Shown here: one piece after another, positions 1 to 8,912 of the stretch | Numbering within the stretch: position 1 is the first letter of the stretch | Layout of the letters: each line of letters begins with the position of its first letter | From: Chitinophaga cymbidii | Lineage (GTDB): Bacteria > Bacteroidota > Bacteroidia > Chitinophagales > Chitinophagaceae | DNA: 64,000 nucleotides | Reading direction: 5' to 3' | Assembly (NCBI RefSeq): GCF_007992715.1 | Contig: NZ_BKAU01000001.1 | Location: 868,001-932,000, forward strand | Made by a program: the position numbers and the translations under genes | Notes under the pieces: generated by a model | The model's input: only the letters and a program-made list of their open reading frames with translations | What the model was told of the DNA's origin: nothing | The model's database searches: none

Positions 1-1
1 A

Positions 2-460
2 AACCGCGTATACAACTCCACCAACTTCCCCGTGATCCGCTATGCGGATGTGCTGCTGATGAAGGCCGAAGCCGAGAACGAAGTGCACCAGGGCCCCACA
101 CCGGAAGCCTACGAAGCCATCAACAAAGTGAGAAGAAGAGGTTACGGCAAACCGGTGGACGTACCGGACCCGGCAGTAGACCTCGCAGGACTGGGCCAGG
201 AAGAATTTCTTGCTGCGGTGCAGGACGAACGCGCCCGCGAGCTTTGCTTTGAAGGCATGCGCAAACACGACCTCATCCGCTGGGGCCTCTTCATCACCAA
301 TATGAAGTCCCTCGTAGGAGATATCGACGCCACCGCTCCTTCCGCCTACAAATATGCCGCCAACGCCGCAAAAAACACCACGGCCCGGAACATCTGGCTG
401 CCCATCCCTACCACGGAGCTGACCGTGAACCATCTCATGAAACAAAATCCTAACTGGTAA
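2..460 (+). CDS. SusD/RagB-family lipoprotein, C-terminal end (partial)
   Basis: About 152 C-terminal residues of a protein that starts before the window; the frame is open from base 2 to the TAA at 458-460. The stretch NFPVIRYADVLLMKAEAENE, then RARELCFEGMRKHDLIRWG and a final LPIPTTELTVN, is the usual ending of SusD/RagB proteins. In this family the protein is an outer-membrane lipoprotein that forms the lid of a SusC TonB-dependent channel and binds oligosaccharides. The SusC partner would lie upstream, outside the window. The next gene follows after 11 bases, so this is the promoter-proximal visible gene of a long co-directional operon. Family call is firm; substrate is unknown. Confidence 0.93.
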   Translation, partial: NRVYNSTNFPVIRYADVLLMKAEAENEVHQGPTPEAYEAINKVRRRGYGKPVDVPDPAVDLAGLGQEEFLAAVQDERARELCFEGMRKHDLIRWGLFITNMKSLVGDIDATAPSAYKYAANAAKNTTARNIWLPIPTTELTVNHLMKQNPNW

Positions 461-471
461 AACGTATCATC

Positions 472-1353
472 ATGCGCAAAGCATTTATCATACCGATCCT
501 TCTTACTACCGTTGCCGCCTGCACGAAAGAAAAAGTGACCACGCCGGGCCTGGAAGTTTCCACCTCCTCCCTGACCTACAAAGCAGGCGATACCGTGACT
601 TTCAATCTCCGCGGCAATCCGGACAACATTACTTTCTATTCCGGCGAGCCGGGCCATAATTACGAGTTCCGCGACCGCACCCGCGCCGAGAACGACCTGC
701 TGATCGATTTCACCAGCCTTGTGCAATTCGGAGAGATCCGGCAGAACCTTCAGCTCATGATCTCCACTGACTTCACCGGCGTAGCCGATTCCAACGCGAT
801 CAAAGCCGCTACCTGGACGGACCTCTCCGACCAGGTGACCTTTTCCTCCGGCGCAGACCGCACGCCCTCCGGCACCTTGAACCTGAAGGACTACGCCGTG
901 GAAGGAAAGCTGATCTACGTCGCCTTCCGCTACACGGATTACAAGAAAGAAAAAGGCCAGAACAGGTGGGTGATCCGTACTTTCAATGCACAGAACATTT
1001 CGCCGGACAGCATCGTTACGCCGCTCGCTACGGTAGCCACCGGCGGATGGCAGGCAGTGGATTTTAAAAACTACAGCAAGAAATGGGTGATCACCACCGC
1101 GCAGCTGCTGATGGAAAGCACGGACAAAAACGGGGATGATAATGAAGACTGGATCTTCGCCAAAGGCTTCGACCCCTTCGCGATCAAACCGGATGAAGGC
1201 ACTGCCTTGAAAAACATCAGCACCGTACTGTCCCAGCATCAACACGTATACAAAAAACCCGGTACCTATAAAGTGGTGTTTGACGTTTCCTCCGTTCGTT
1301 ACAACGGTGAAAAGCGCGCGCAGAAAGAAATTATCTTAACTATTACGAACTAA
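472..1353 (+). CDS. DUF5017-domain surface lipoprotein
   Basis: 293 aa. The N-terminus is a lipoprotein signal with the lipobox TVAAC at about residues 12-16. The body is all-beta: a PKD-like start (AGDTVTFNLRGNPDNITFYSGEPGHNYEFRDR, split here as AGDTVTFNL and ITFYSGEPGHNYEF), a jelly-roll-like middle (ATWTDLS, YVAFRYTDYK), and a C-terminal strand set HVYKKPGTYKVVF. This layout is that of DUF5017 proteins, which sit next to SusC/SusD pairs and probably act as extra surface glycan-binding proteins (inference from context; no activity known to me). It lies 11 bases after the SusD stop and 6 bases before the symporter start. Confidence 0.8.
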   Translation: MRKAFIIPILLTTVAACTKEKVTTPGLEVSTSSLTYKAGDTVTFNLRGNPDNITFYSGEPGHNYEFRDRTRAENDLLIDFTSLVQFGEIRQNLQLMISTDFTGVADSNAIKAATWTDLSDQVTFSSGADRTPSGTLNLKDYAVEGKLIYVAFRYTDYKKEKGQNRWVIRTFNAQNISPDSIVTPLATVATGGWQAVDFKNYSKKWVITTAQLLMESTDKNGDDNEDWIFAKGFDPFAIKPDEGTALKNISTVLSQHQHVYKKPGTYKVVFDVSSVRYNGEKRAQKEIILTITN

Positions 1354-1359
1354 TTATCC

Positions 1360-3045
1360 ATGAACGCTGTCATTGATACGTCGGTTATTGTTGTGTTTTC
1401 GGTATTTATTATGCTGGTGGGATTTTCTTTCTCGCGCACAGGCAGAAACCTCAAATCGTTCTTCGCCGCGGGCGAGGCGGTGCCCTGGTTCATCGGCGGG
1501 CTTTCGCTCTTCATGAGCTTTTTCTCCGCCGGTACTTTCGTGGCCTGGGGCTCCATCGCCTACAAGTACGGCTGGGTGGCCGTTACCATCCAGTGGACGA
1601 TGTGCATCGGGGGGCTGGTGACCGGCCTGTACCTCGCACCGAAATGGAAAGCCACCGGCAACCTGACAGCCGCCGAATTCATCCGCGAACGCCTCGGCGA
1701 TAAAGTGCAGAAAAGCTACATCTACATTTTTATGCTGGTGTCCCTGCTGATCAAAGGTTCCGTATTGTATTCCGTAGCCCGCCTGGTCAGCTCCTCCCTC
1801 GGTTTTCCGCTGATGCCGAGCACAGTGGTGCTTGGATTGTTCATGATCGCTTATACCGCCGTAGGCGGGCTGTGGGCGGTAATGGTGACAGACATCCTGC
1901 AGTTCGTGATCCTCACCGCCGCCGTGCTGATCATCATCCCGCTGGCATTCGACGCCGCGGGCGGCGTGCAGCAGTTCCTGCATTTTTCTCCCGAAGGATT
2001 TTTTGAAGTGGTGAACGGTGAATATACCTGGGGTTTCATGATAGCGTTCGCATTGTACCACATCTTTTACATCGGCGGCAACTGGACGTTCGTACAGCGC
2101 TACACCAGCGTGGACACGCCGAAGTCCGCCTCCAAAGTAGCGTATCTGTTCGCCGGGCTGTACATTATCAGTCCCGTGCTGTGGATGCTGCCGCCGATGG
2201 TATACAAGACCATCAATCCCGGTCTGACCGGACTGGATACGGAAAACGCCTACCTGATGATCTGCCAGCACGTATTGCCGGCAGGTCTGATGGGGCTCAT
2301 TCTCACCGGCATGTACTTCTCTACGTCCGCGTCCGCCAATACCGCGCTGAACGTAGTATCCGCCGTTTTCACGAACGACATCTACAAAGGCACGCTCAAC
2401 CCGAACGCTTCAGACAAAAAGCTGATGCTGGTGGCGCGCGTGTCTTCCTGGTTCTTTGGCATCGGCATGATTGCCATCGCCCTGGTTGTTCCCTACATCG
2501 GCGGCATCGTGGAATTTACGTTAAGCATTGGCGCCATCACCGGCGGCCCGCTGCTGGCGCCGCCCATCTGGGCGCTGTTCTCCAAACGGCTGACAGGAAA
2601 GAGCACGCTGTACATTACGCTGATCAGTCTCGCCGCCAACCTCGTTTTCAAAATGATCCTGCCGTTCACTTCCGGGTTCAGCCTGAGCCGTGGCGAAGAA
2701 ATGCTCGTTGGCGTGGGCCTGCCGTTTCTGATGCTGGCATTGTACGAGATATATGCCGCCTATAAAGGAACGATCAGTAACGAATATACGGAGCTGCAAC
2801 AACGCAAGGCGCTGCGGAAAGCGGCGCCGGTGGAAGTAAGCGAGGAAGAAGCATTCGAGATCAGGAAGCAGAACAGGTTCGGGTTGAACGTGATCTCCTT
2901 TTCACTGGCTTTCATCGCCGTGCTGCTGTACGTGCTTTGCTTCTTTTCCGGTGCAAGCGCCATGCTCGTAGGCGGTATTGCCACGGTGATCCTGTTTTCA
3001 TCCCTGATCCCGCTGCGTGCCGCGCGGAAAGTAAAATTGCATTGA
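1360..3045 (+). CDS. Sodium:solute symporter (SSS family)
   Basis: 561 aa integral inner-membrane protein with about 13 hydrophobic segments. The early stretch KSFFAAGEAVPWFIGGLSLFMS, read as FFAAGEAVPWF then GGLSLFMSFFSAGTF, is the typical SSS core around TM1-TM2, and GLWAVMVTDILQF is the usual TM5 region. SSS members import sugars, nucleosides or organic acids with Na+. In this operon the likely job is import of the mono- or oligosaccharide released by the neighbouring secreted enzymes (inference). The start lies 6 bases after the DUF5017 gene, and the stop is separated by one base from the next ATG, which suggests translational coupling. Confidence 0.9.
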   Translation: MNAVIDTSVIVVFSVFIMLVGFSFSRTGRNLKSFFAAGEAVPWFIGGLSLFMSFFSAGTFVAWGSIAYKYGWVAVTIQWTMCIGGLVTGLYLAPKWKATGNLTAAEFIRERLGDKVQKSYIYIFMLVSLLIKGSVLYSVARLVSSSLGFPLMPSTVVLGLFMIAYTAVGGLWAVMVTDILQFVILTAAVLIIIPLAFDAAGGVQQFLHFSPEGFFEVVNGEYTWGFMIAFALYHIFYIGGNWTFVQRYTSVDTPKSASKVAYLFAGLYIISPVLWMLPPMVYKTINPGLTGLDTENAYLMICQHVLPAGLMGLILTGMYFSTSASANTALNVVSAVFTNDIYKGTLNPNASDKKLMLVARVSSWFFGIGMIAIALVVPYIGGIVEFTLSIGAITGGPLLAPPIWALFSKRLTGKSTLYITLISLAANLVFKMILPFTSGFSLSRGEEMLVGVGLPFLMLALYEIYAAYKGTISNEYTELQQRKALRKAAPVEVSEEEAFEIRKQNRFGLNVISFSLAFIAVLLYVLCFFSGASAMLVGGIATVILFSSLIPLRAARKVKLH

Positions 3046-3046
3046 T

Positions 3047-5584
3047 ATGAAGAGATATATTGTGCTGGCTTTTCTCTGGTTTTCCGCGCAACCCGCGGAT
3101 GCGCAACAGCGCGTTTCCCTGGAAAACGGGGCCTTGAAGCTGCGCTGGACAAAGAAAGAAAGCGGATGGCAGCTGAGCGATGTCACCGTGCATAAAACCC
3201 GGCTGTCGAATCCCAGCGGCGAATACACATTGCTGTATTCGAAAGAAAAGCCGGACTCCACACCGGATGCCACATACGCCCAATTCCCCGGGGAACAGTA
3301 CCATTACATCGTTCCACTGTGGAAAGAGATCACGCAGCCTGTGCAGATGAACACGGCAGGAGAAGCGTTTCACTTCTATCCCGCCGAAGTTATCCATCAT
3401 CAGAACAATGCGGTCACCTTTACAAGAGAACTCGGCATCGCCACGATGACCACGGCCTGGAGCATCGATCCCGATTATCCGGCCGACCTTCGCGTAAAGA
3501 TCAGCCTGCGCGCCAAACAAGCCGGCTATTTCTCTATCGCAACGCCTACCATTGCCACTTCCTCTGAAAAGAACCTGAAATGGGCCGGCATTCCCGGTCA
3601 TTTCCAGAGCAATGCCATTGAAAAGGATTTCATCAAAGCCTTCGGATACATGCAGGGTATCCCGGACAAACCCGTGCTGGTGCGCGAACGCAGCACCACT
3701 ACTTTGTCGCCGTACATGGAGATGAAAAACAACATCACCCTCGCCGTGATCCCTGATCCCGGCACCGGCCGCGATCCCTGGGAACTGAACGCTAAAACAC
3801 AGAACACGTGGCTGCTGGGGCTTTCCCTGATGAACCGGAAAGCCATGCTCACACCTACGGCGTATCATCCCGTACTCGGACAAAAAGGTTCGCTGCTGCA
3901 GGCCGGTGATTCAATAACCTTCTCCTTCCGCTTTTCCATCCAGCAAAAAGACTGGTATACCGTGTACAAACATGCGGTGAATGACATCTATCATTTCCGC
4001 GATTTCCTCGCGCTGAAAAAAACAAAACAATCCCTCACCGACCGCATCCTCGCCATGCACCGCTACCTCATCGACGATAAAACGTCCCTGTGGCGTACCG
4101 AAGCGTACAAGGGCATGCGCATCGGCGCGCAGGCTTATCTCGGCGGCGTATATGGGTCGAATAAGGACGCCATGAAAAATTCCGATTACGGCGCGATGTG
4201 GATGCTGGCCAATATCATGCAGGACACGGTATTGCAGGAAACAAGGCTGCCCTACGCCCGCAATTTCAAATTGCAGCAGCAGGAACATCAGCCCGGCTTC
4301 TTTTACGGCGCCGCCGCGGGACAATACTACCTTTCGAAAAGCAAACGTTTCACGGAAGAATGGGGGCCTTATGTTGAGCCGGTCGGTCTGACTTATTACA
4401 TGCTGATGGATGCCGGTAACGTTTTGCTGTTCGAGCCGAACGATACGGCGCTCACTGCCACCCTGCAACGCGCGGCGGACAGGCTGCTGCGCTGGATGGA
4501 GCCGAACGGCCGCTGGCAGGTAGCATACGACCACGCCACGCAGCAACCCCTGTTCACCGAAGTGGAAGACCTGCGCCCAACGTTCTACGGCCTCGTGATC
4601 GCCTACAAAATATTGCACGATAAAAAATACCTCGATGCCGCCCGCAAAGGCGCGGACTGGTACATTAAAAACGCCGTGGAGAAAGGCCGTTTCCTGGGCG
4701 TTTGCGGAGACACCCGCTTTGCGCCGGACTTTGCTACCGGCCAGAGTGCGCAGGCGCTGCTGGAACTCTACGATCTCACAAAAGACCGGAAATATCTCAA
4801 CGCCGCAATCGCTACCGCAAAACTATATACGACTTCCATCTATACCCATCCCATTCCCACTACCGCCGCGAAAACCGTGAACGGCATCCCGCGGCAGGAT
4901 TGGGAGATCAGCCAGGCAGGGCTCAGCTTTGAGCACGGCGGCAGCCTCGGTTCCGCCAACTACCGCGGCCCGATACTACTGGCCAGCCACGCCGGCATGT
5001 TCGTACGGATGTTCGCGTTAACCGGCGATTCACTGTTCCTGAACATGGCGCGGGCCGGGGCTTTGGGCCGTGATGCCTTTGTTGATCCCGCAACGAGCGT
5101 TGCCTCCTACTATTGGGACGTGATGAACAAAGGCGCAGGCCCTTATCCCCATCACGCCTGGTGGCAGGTAGGCTGGATCACGGATTACCTGCTGGCGGAA
5201 GCTAAAATGCGCTCCGGCAGCAAAGTGAAATTCCCGCGCGGGTTCATCACGCCGAAAGTAGGTCCACACCAGGCATATGGCTTTGCGCCGGGAGAAGTGT
5301 ACGGTACAAAAGCAGACCTGTTACTGAAGGATGGCCTGCTCCGCGCGGACAGTCCTTACCTGGATTATTACTGCGCGATCAACCGGGAACAGCGCAAGCT
5401 GTTTTTCATCCTGCTGAATAATGATGATGAACCGCTGCATACAACACTCCACGCTGATGTACAGCCGGGGCCAGCGGTACAGTTCGCCGCAGACGGTAGC
5501 AGGAAAACCATCACTGCCGGGAAGACCATTCCCGTGCAATTACCACCTTATGGCATACAAGTGATCGAAGTAAATTATAAATGA
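3047..5584 (+). CDS. Secreted six-hairpin (alpha/alpha) barrel-like protein, paralogue A
   Basis: 845 aa. Signal peptide 1 to about 19 (FSAQPADA-QQ). Residues about 20-330 look like a beta-sandwich; about 340-720 are helical with hairpin repeats such as KKYLDAARKGADWYIKN and RKYLNAAIATAKLY, typical of six-hairpin glycosidase or polysaccharide-lyase barrels. The last ~110 residues are beta again. The segment PYPHHAWWQVGWITDYLLAEA then KVKFPRGF aligns with HHIPPHLAF...FLLT and ISFP in paralogue B and with YNHILPMAS...YLVT and ISFP in paralogue C, so the three genes are duplicates. I cannot assign a CAZy family; a role in polysaccharide cleavage is inferred from fold and operon. The TGA overlaps the next start (ATGA). 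Confidence 0.72.
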   Translation: MKRYIVLAFLWFSAQPADAQQRVSLENGALKLRWTKKESGWQLSDVTVHKTRLSNPSGEYTLLYSKEKPDSTPDATYAQFPGEQYHYIVPLWKEITQPVQMNTAGEAFHFYPAEVIHHQNNAVTFTRELGIATMTTAWSIDPDYPADLRVKISLRAKQAGYFSIATPTIATSSEKNLKWAGIPGHFQSNAIEKDFIKAFGYMQGIPDKPVLVRERSTTTLSPYMEMKNNITLAVIPDPGTGRDPWELNAKTQNTWLLGLSLMNRKAMLTPTAYHPVLGQKGSLLQAGDSITFSFRFSIQQKDWYTVYKHAVNDIYHFRDFLALKKTKQSLTDRILAMHRYLIDDKTSLWRTEAYKGMRIGAQAYLGGVYGSNKDAMKNSDYGAMWMLANIMQDTVLQETRLPYARNFKLQQQEHQPGFFYGAAAGQYYLSKSKRFTEEWGPYVEPVGLTYYMLMDAGNVLLFEPNDTALTATLQRAADRLLRWMEPNGRWQVAYDHATQQPLFTEVEDLRPTFYGLVIAYKILHDKKYLDAARKGADWYIKNAVEKGRFLGVCGDTRFAPDFATGQSAQALLELYDLTKDRKYLNAAIATAKLYTTSIYTHPIPTTAAKTVNGIPRQDWEISQAGLSFEHGGSLGSANYRGPILLASHAGMFVRMFALTGDSLFLNMARAGALGRDAFVDPATSVASYYWDVMNKGAGPYPHHAWWQVGWITDYLLAEAKMRSGSKVKFPRGFITPKVGPHQAYGFAPGEVYGTKADLLLKDGLLRADSPYLDYYCAINREQRKLFFILLNNDDEPLHTTLHADVQPGPAVQFAADGSRKTITAGKTIPVQLPPYGIQVIEVNYK

Positions 5585-8500
5585 GCAAACGTTTAACATA
5601 TACCTACCTGCTGCTGCTCGGAAGCCTCACGGCCCGGGCGCAGGAATCCCTGCTTGTGGAAGCGGAAGACTTTCAGTTCAAAGGCGGATGGCAGACAGAG
5701 AAAGCCGACGGCCGTACGATCCTTCGCGTGTTCTCCGGCAAAGTAGCCGCCGCGGACGCATTGACCGTGATCGACGTTAAAAAATCCGGCAACTACGCCG
5801 TATGGGTGCGTACGCCGGATTATCCGGCGAATCATCCCGGCACCAGGTTGTTTTCGTTACATATAAATGAGCAAGCCATGCCGCGGGAATCCGGGCAACA
5901 TGGCAAGGACGGCTATTACTGGGAGAAAGCAGGCAGCGCTGTATTGGAGATCGGAGAAAATGTGCTCCGCCTCAAAGACACCCGCCGCAACTTCGGGCGG
6001 TGCGACGCCATCCTGCTCACCAGTACCGATGCGAATCCCAATGAACAGGACATCAAACCGGCAAAGGCTGCTATCGTTCAGAAAACAACTACGTCCACCT
6101 CACCCGCCACCGGTGATGCGTTGGCTATACCCAAAGATGCACGGACAATTGCTGCCATACAGAATGATAAAATACGGTTGCGGTTTGTGGAAGGAACAGA
6201 TAAAAAGGCTTTAACGGTAACAGACATACGAAAGAACGATCAATGGATTTCGATGGATAATGCACACGAATCCAACCGTATCTTCCTGTTAAACGCCGTT
6301 GAGCCGCAGCTCAACTTCGGCAGCTTCTTTCCTTCCTGGAAGGGATCGCTCGGCAGCAGCAGCTTCACCAGCAAAGGCAAAACATATTCCATACAGGAGC
6401 CGGGCCAGTTGCTGAACCCTTTCCTGGCGGGCAAACTAAGCGTTTGCCACGCTACCACCGTACAACAAACGGACGATCACACACTGGCCGCGGAATACCA
6501 GACCGCAGACGGACAAGTGATCAAAGGTACCTGGCAGTTACCTGCGGGAGCACAGCATCTTCAGCTGACGCTGGACTACACCCCGGCGCAACAGGGTTAT
6601 TACAGCTTTGTGGTAACAGCCTTCCAGGGCATTGCGCCAGCAGAAGTTACCAATGTACAGCTGCCGCCGATGTTCCAGTACCAGCGCCTGCCGGAAGGGC
6701 CGGTAATGCTGCCCTCCGCCATGATGCCGCAGCCGCTGGCCATCGTGGAGAATAAAACGCTCACAACATTTATCACGGCTGCACCCTCCACCTATCCGCT
6801 GGATTGGGCGCAGTCATTCACCTCCCGCGCCGGTTTCTCCATCAAAAATGAAAAGAATAATGTGCAGCCGGTGGCTTTCGCGCCGGTACTCGGGCTGGAT
6901 GATGCTAAAACCGCAGCGGGTCAGTCCATCCGCCGCTCTTTTGTTATCGGCGCGGTAGCGGCGCCCTGGCAGGATGCGCTGGCCTATATTTCAGACAGCA
7001 TCTACCGGGTGAAAGATTACAGGAAGCAGGAAAAAATTTCACTGACGGAAGCCGCCTTTAACATCATTGACCTGATCAAAAACGATACCGCCTCCGGCTG
7101 GGCGCCGCAGCTGAAAGGGTTCTACGATATTGAAGCCGATCCGAAGATACGCCCCACCGTTGTGCAGGCCGCGCCGCTGGCGGTGATCTCCGCGGCGGTG
7201 ATCGGCAGGGACGAAGCGCTGTATATCAACAGGGCGCTGCCAACGATCGAATATACTTTATCCCGCAGCGGGTTCCGCTGGGCAAATGGCATTGCCGGCA
7301 CCTTGTTCAATAAAGACAAACGATCATTGCGGCTCAGTCCATTCAACTCCCAGTTCACCACTGCGTACTACGAAGGTTTATACCAATTGTTACAGCAAGC
7401 CAACCCCTGGCTGAAAAGCATCGCGCTGCCGGATAACGCCGTGCGGAACGCAAAAGGTTACTCCGTGCGGGTACCGGAATGGTCGCAGGAACTGGCCGCC
7501 TACCGCATGACGAAAGACCGCAAATGGCTGGATGCCGCGCGGAAAGGCGCCAACGCATTCCTTGACACGGAAGTTTACGGCCGGCATACCACGCCGCTCA
7601 GCAAACAACCCTTTTACAATACGTCCTTCTACGCCAACTGGTGGGACCTCCCCGACCTTTATGACATAACAGCAGACAGCACTTACCTGCGCGCCGCGGA
7701 AGATGCTGCATTTCACACATTGGCAGGCGTACGTACGTATCCGTTAGTGGAAGAAAAAATGCAGACCATTCATCCGAAAGGTGTTTATAACGGTAATACA
7801 ACGATGTGGTGGAAAGGCGGTAAAAAGTACCGGCTGGGCTTCCCGCGGCAGAAAGGCGATGCGCCGGAAAAGCAGGTACCGCAGCGCCTTGTTTCACCGG
7901 TGGGACTGGGCTTTGAGCAGCCCTTCACGTTCTTCGATCCGGGCAAGCTGGTGCGCCCCGTATTCATGAGCAGCTGGGCGCCGCACCTGTTGCGCCTCTC
8001 CGGCAGCCGTCACGGTGAGCTGTTTGAAACGTACGCCCGGAACGCCGTGATAGGCAGGTTTACGAACTATCCGGGGTACTATGGTACAGGGTTTACAGAC
8101 ATCACCATGCAGCCTGACTTCCCGTATAAAGGGCCAGACGTAAGCTCCATCTACTATCATCACATTCCGCCACACCTCGCTTTCACGCTGGATTTCCTGC
8201 TTACTTCCGTCATGCAGCGCGCAGCCGGACAGATAAGCTTCCCTTACAGCAAGCAGGATGGTTTTGTGTGGTTCAACAACCGCATTTTCGGTGGTGGGAA
8301 AGGACAGGTATTTGATGATAAGGACGTAAGCCTGTGGATGAAAAAAGGATTGATTCAAATCGATAATCCAGCCGTGAATTATGTAACGGCAACATCCGGT
8401 AAACATTTCTGGGTCATCCTGATGAATGAAGCGCAGGAAACACAGACCTGCAACATCACCATGAGCAGCGAGGCGCCGGTGGCGGAAAACGCGAAAGGTG

Positions 8501-8898
8501 TAGCCTATCCCGGCAGTGGCGCTGTAAACAGAACGGTAACGCTGGAAGGGAAAGGGTTTACAGCGATCGCTTACCCGTTGTCCGGAAAGCAGTCCACCCG
8601 CAAAATAACGCCGCTGAAGCACGGCATGCAGGAAGTGGACTTCGGTCCCGGTATCGGGAAATTCTACGCTTTCAGGATACGTTCGCCGTTCGGGTGGGAT
8701 TCTATCTATGGATATTTTGAGGACATCGCATCGGAGGGCGCTACCGCCTCGGTGACGATCAATCACAGGGAAGAAATAAAGAACGCTTACCCTTACGAAT
8801 GGTCGTATCACCCGCTGGACACGAAAGCGGACGCTACGATCAAGATTCAGGTCAGAACAAGAAGCGGAAAAACATTTGACAAATCAGTAGCGCTATAA
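5581..8898 (+). CDS. Secreted carbohydrate-binding plus six-hairpin barrel-like protein, paralogue B
   Basis: 1105 aa, the longest of the three paralogues. Signal peptide 1 to about 20 (LTARAQ). Residues about 22-150 form an extra beta-sandwich that resembles a carbohydrate-binding module (LLVEAEDFQFKGGW, YAVWVRTPDY). A Thr/Ser-rich linker (about 165-180) follows, then a second beta domain and a helical region with KWLDAARKGANAFLDTE and YLRAAEDAAFHTLAG. The shared C-terminal block has SIYYHHIPPHLAF, GQISFPYS, WFNNRIFGG and KDVSLWMKKGLIQIDNPAVNY. A final ~95-residue domain also occurs in paralogue C. It overlaps paralogue A by 4 bases. The enzymatic role is inferred only; the binding module suggests an insoluble or long substrate. 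Confidence 0.72.
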   Translation: MSKRLTYTYLLLLGSLTARAQESLLVEAEDFQFKGGWQTEKADGRTILRVFSGKVAAADALTVIDVKKSGNYAVWVRTPDYPANHPGTRLFSLHINEQAMPRESGQHGKDGYYWEKAGSAVLEIGENVLRLKDTRRNFGRCDAILLTSTDANPNEQDIKPAKAAIVQKTTTSTSPATGDALAIPKDARTIAAIQNDKIRLRFVEGTDKKALTVTDIRKNDQWISMDNAHESNRIFLLNAVEPQLNFGSFFPSWKGSLGSSSFTSKGKTYSIQEPGQLLNPFLAGKLSVCHATTVQQTDDHTLAAEYQTADGQVIKGTWQLPAGAQHLQLTLDYTPAQQGYYSFVVTAFQGIAPAEVTNVQLPPMFQYQRLPEGPVMLPSAMMPQPLAIVENKTLTTFITAAPSTYPLDWAQSFTSRAGFSIKNEKNNVQPVAFAPVLGLDDAKTAAGQSIRRSFVIGAVAAPWQDALAYISDSIYRVKDYRKQEKISLTEAAFNIIDLIKNDTASGWAPQLKGFYDIEADPKIRPTVVQAAPLAVISAAVIGRDEALYINRALPTIEYTLSRSGFRWANGIAGTLFNKDKRSLRLSPFNSQFTTAYYEGLYQLLQQANPWLKSIALPDNAVRNAKGYSVRVPEWSQELAAYRMTKDRKWLDAARKGANAFLDTEVYGRHTTPLSKQPFYNTSFYANWWDLPDLYDITADSTYLRAAEDAAFHTLAGVRTYPLVEEKMQTIHPKGVYNGNTTMWWKGGKKYRLGFPRQKGDAPEKQVPQRLVSPVGLGFEQPFTFFDPGKLVRPVFMSSWAPHLLRLSGSRHGELFETYARNAVIGRFTNYPGYYGTGFTDITMQPDFPYKGPDVSSIYYHHIPPHLAFTLDFLLTSVMQRAAGQISFPYSKQDGFVWFNNRIFGGGKGQVFDDKDVSLWMKKGLIQIDNPAVNYVTATSGKHFWVILMNEAQETQTCNITMSSEAPVAENAKGVAYPGSGAVNRTVTLEGKGFTAIAYPLSGKQSTRKITPLKHGMQEVDFGPGIGKFYAFRIRSPFGWDSIYGYFEDIASEGATASVTINHREEIKNAYPYEWSYHPLDTKADATIKIQVRTRSGKTFDKSVAL

Positions 8899-8912
8899 AA
8901 AAATTTCGTTCA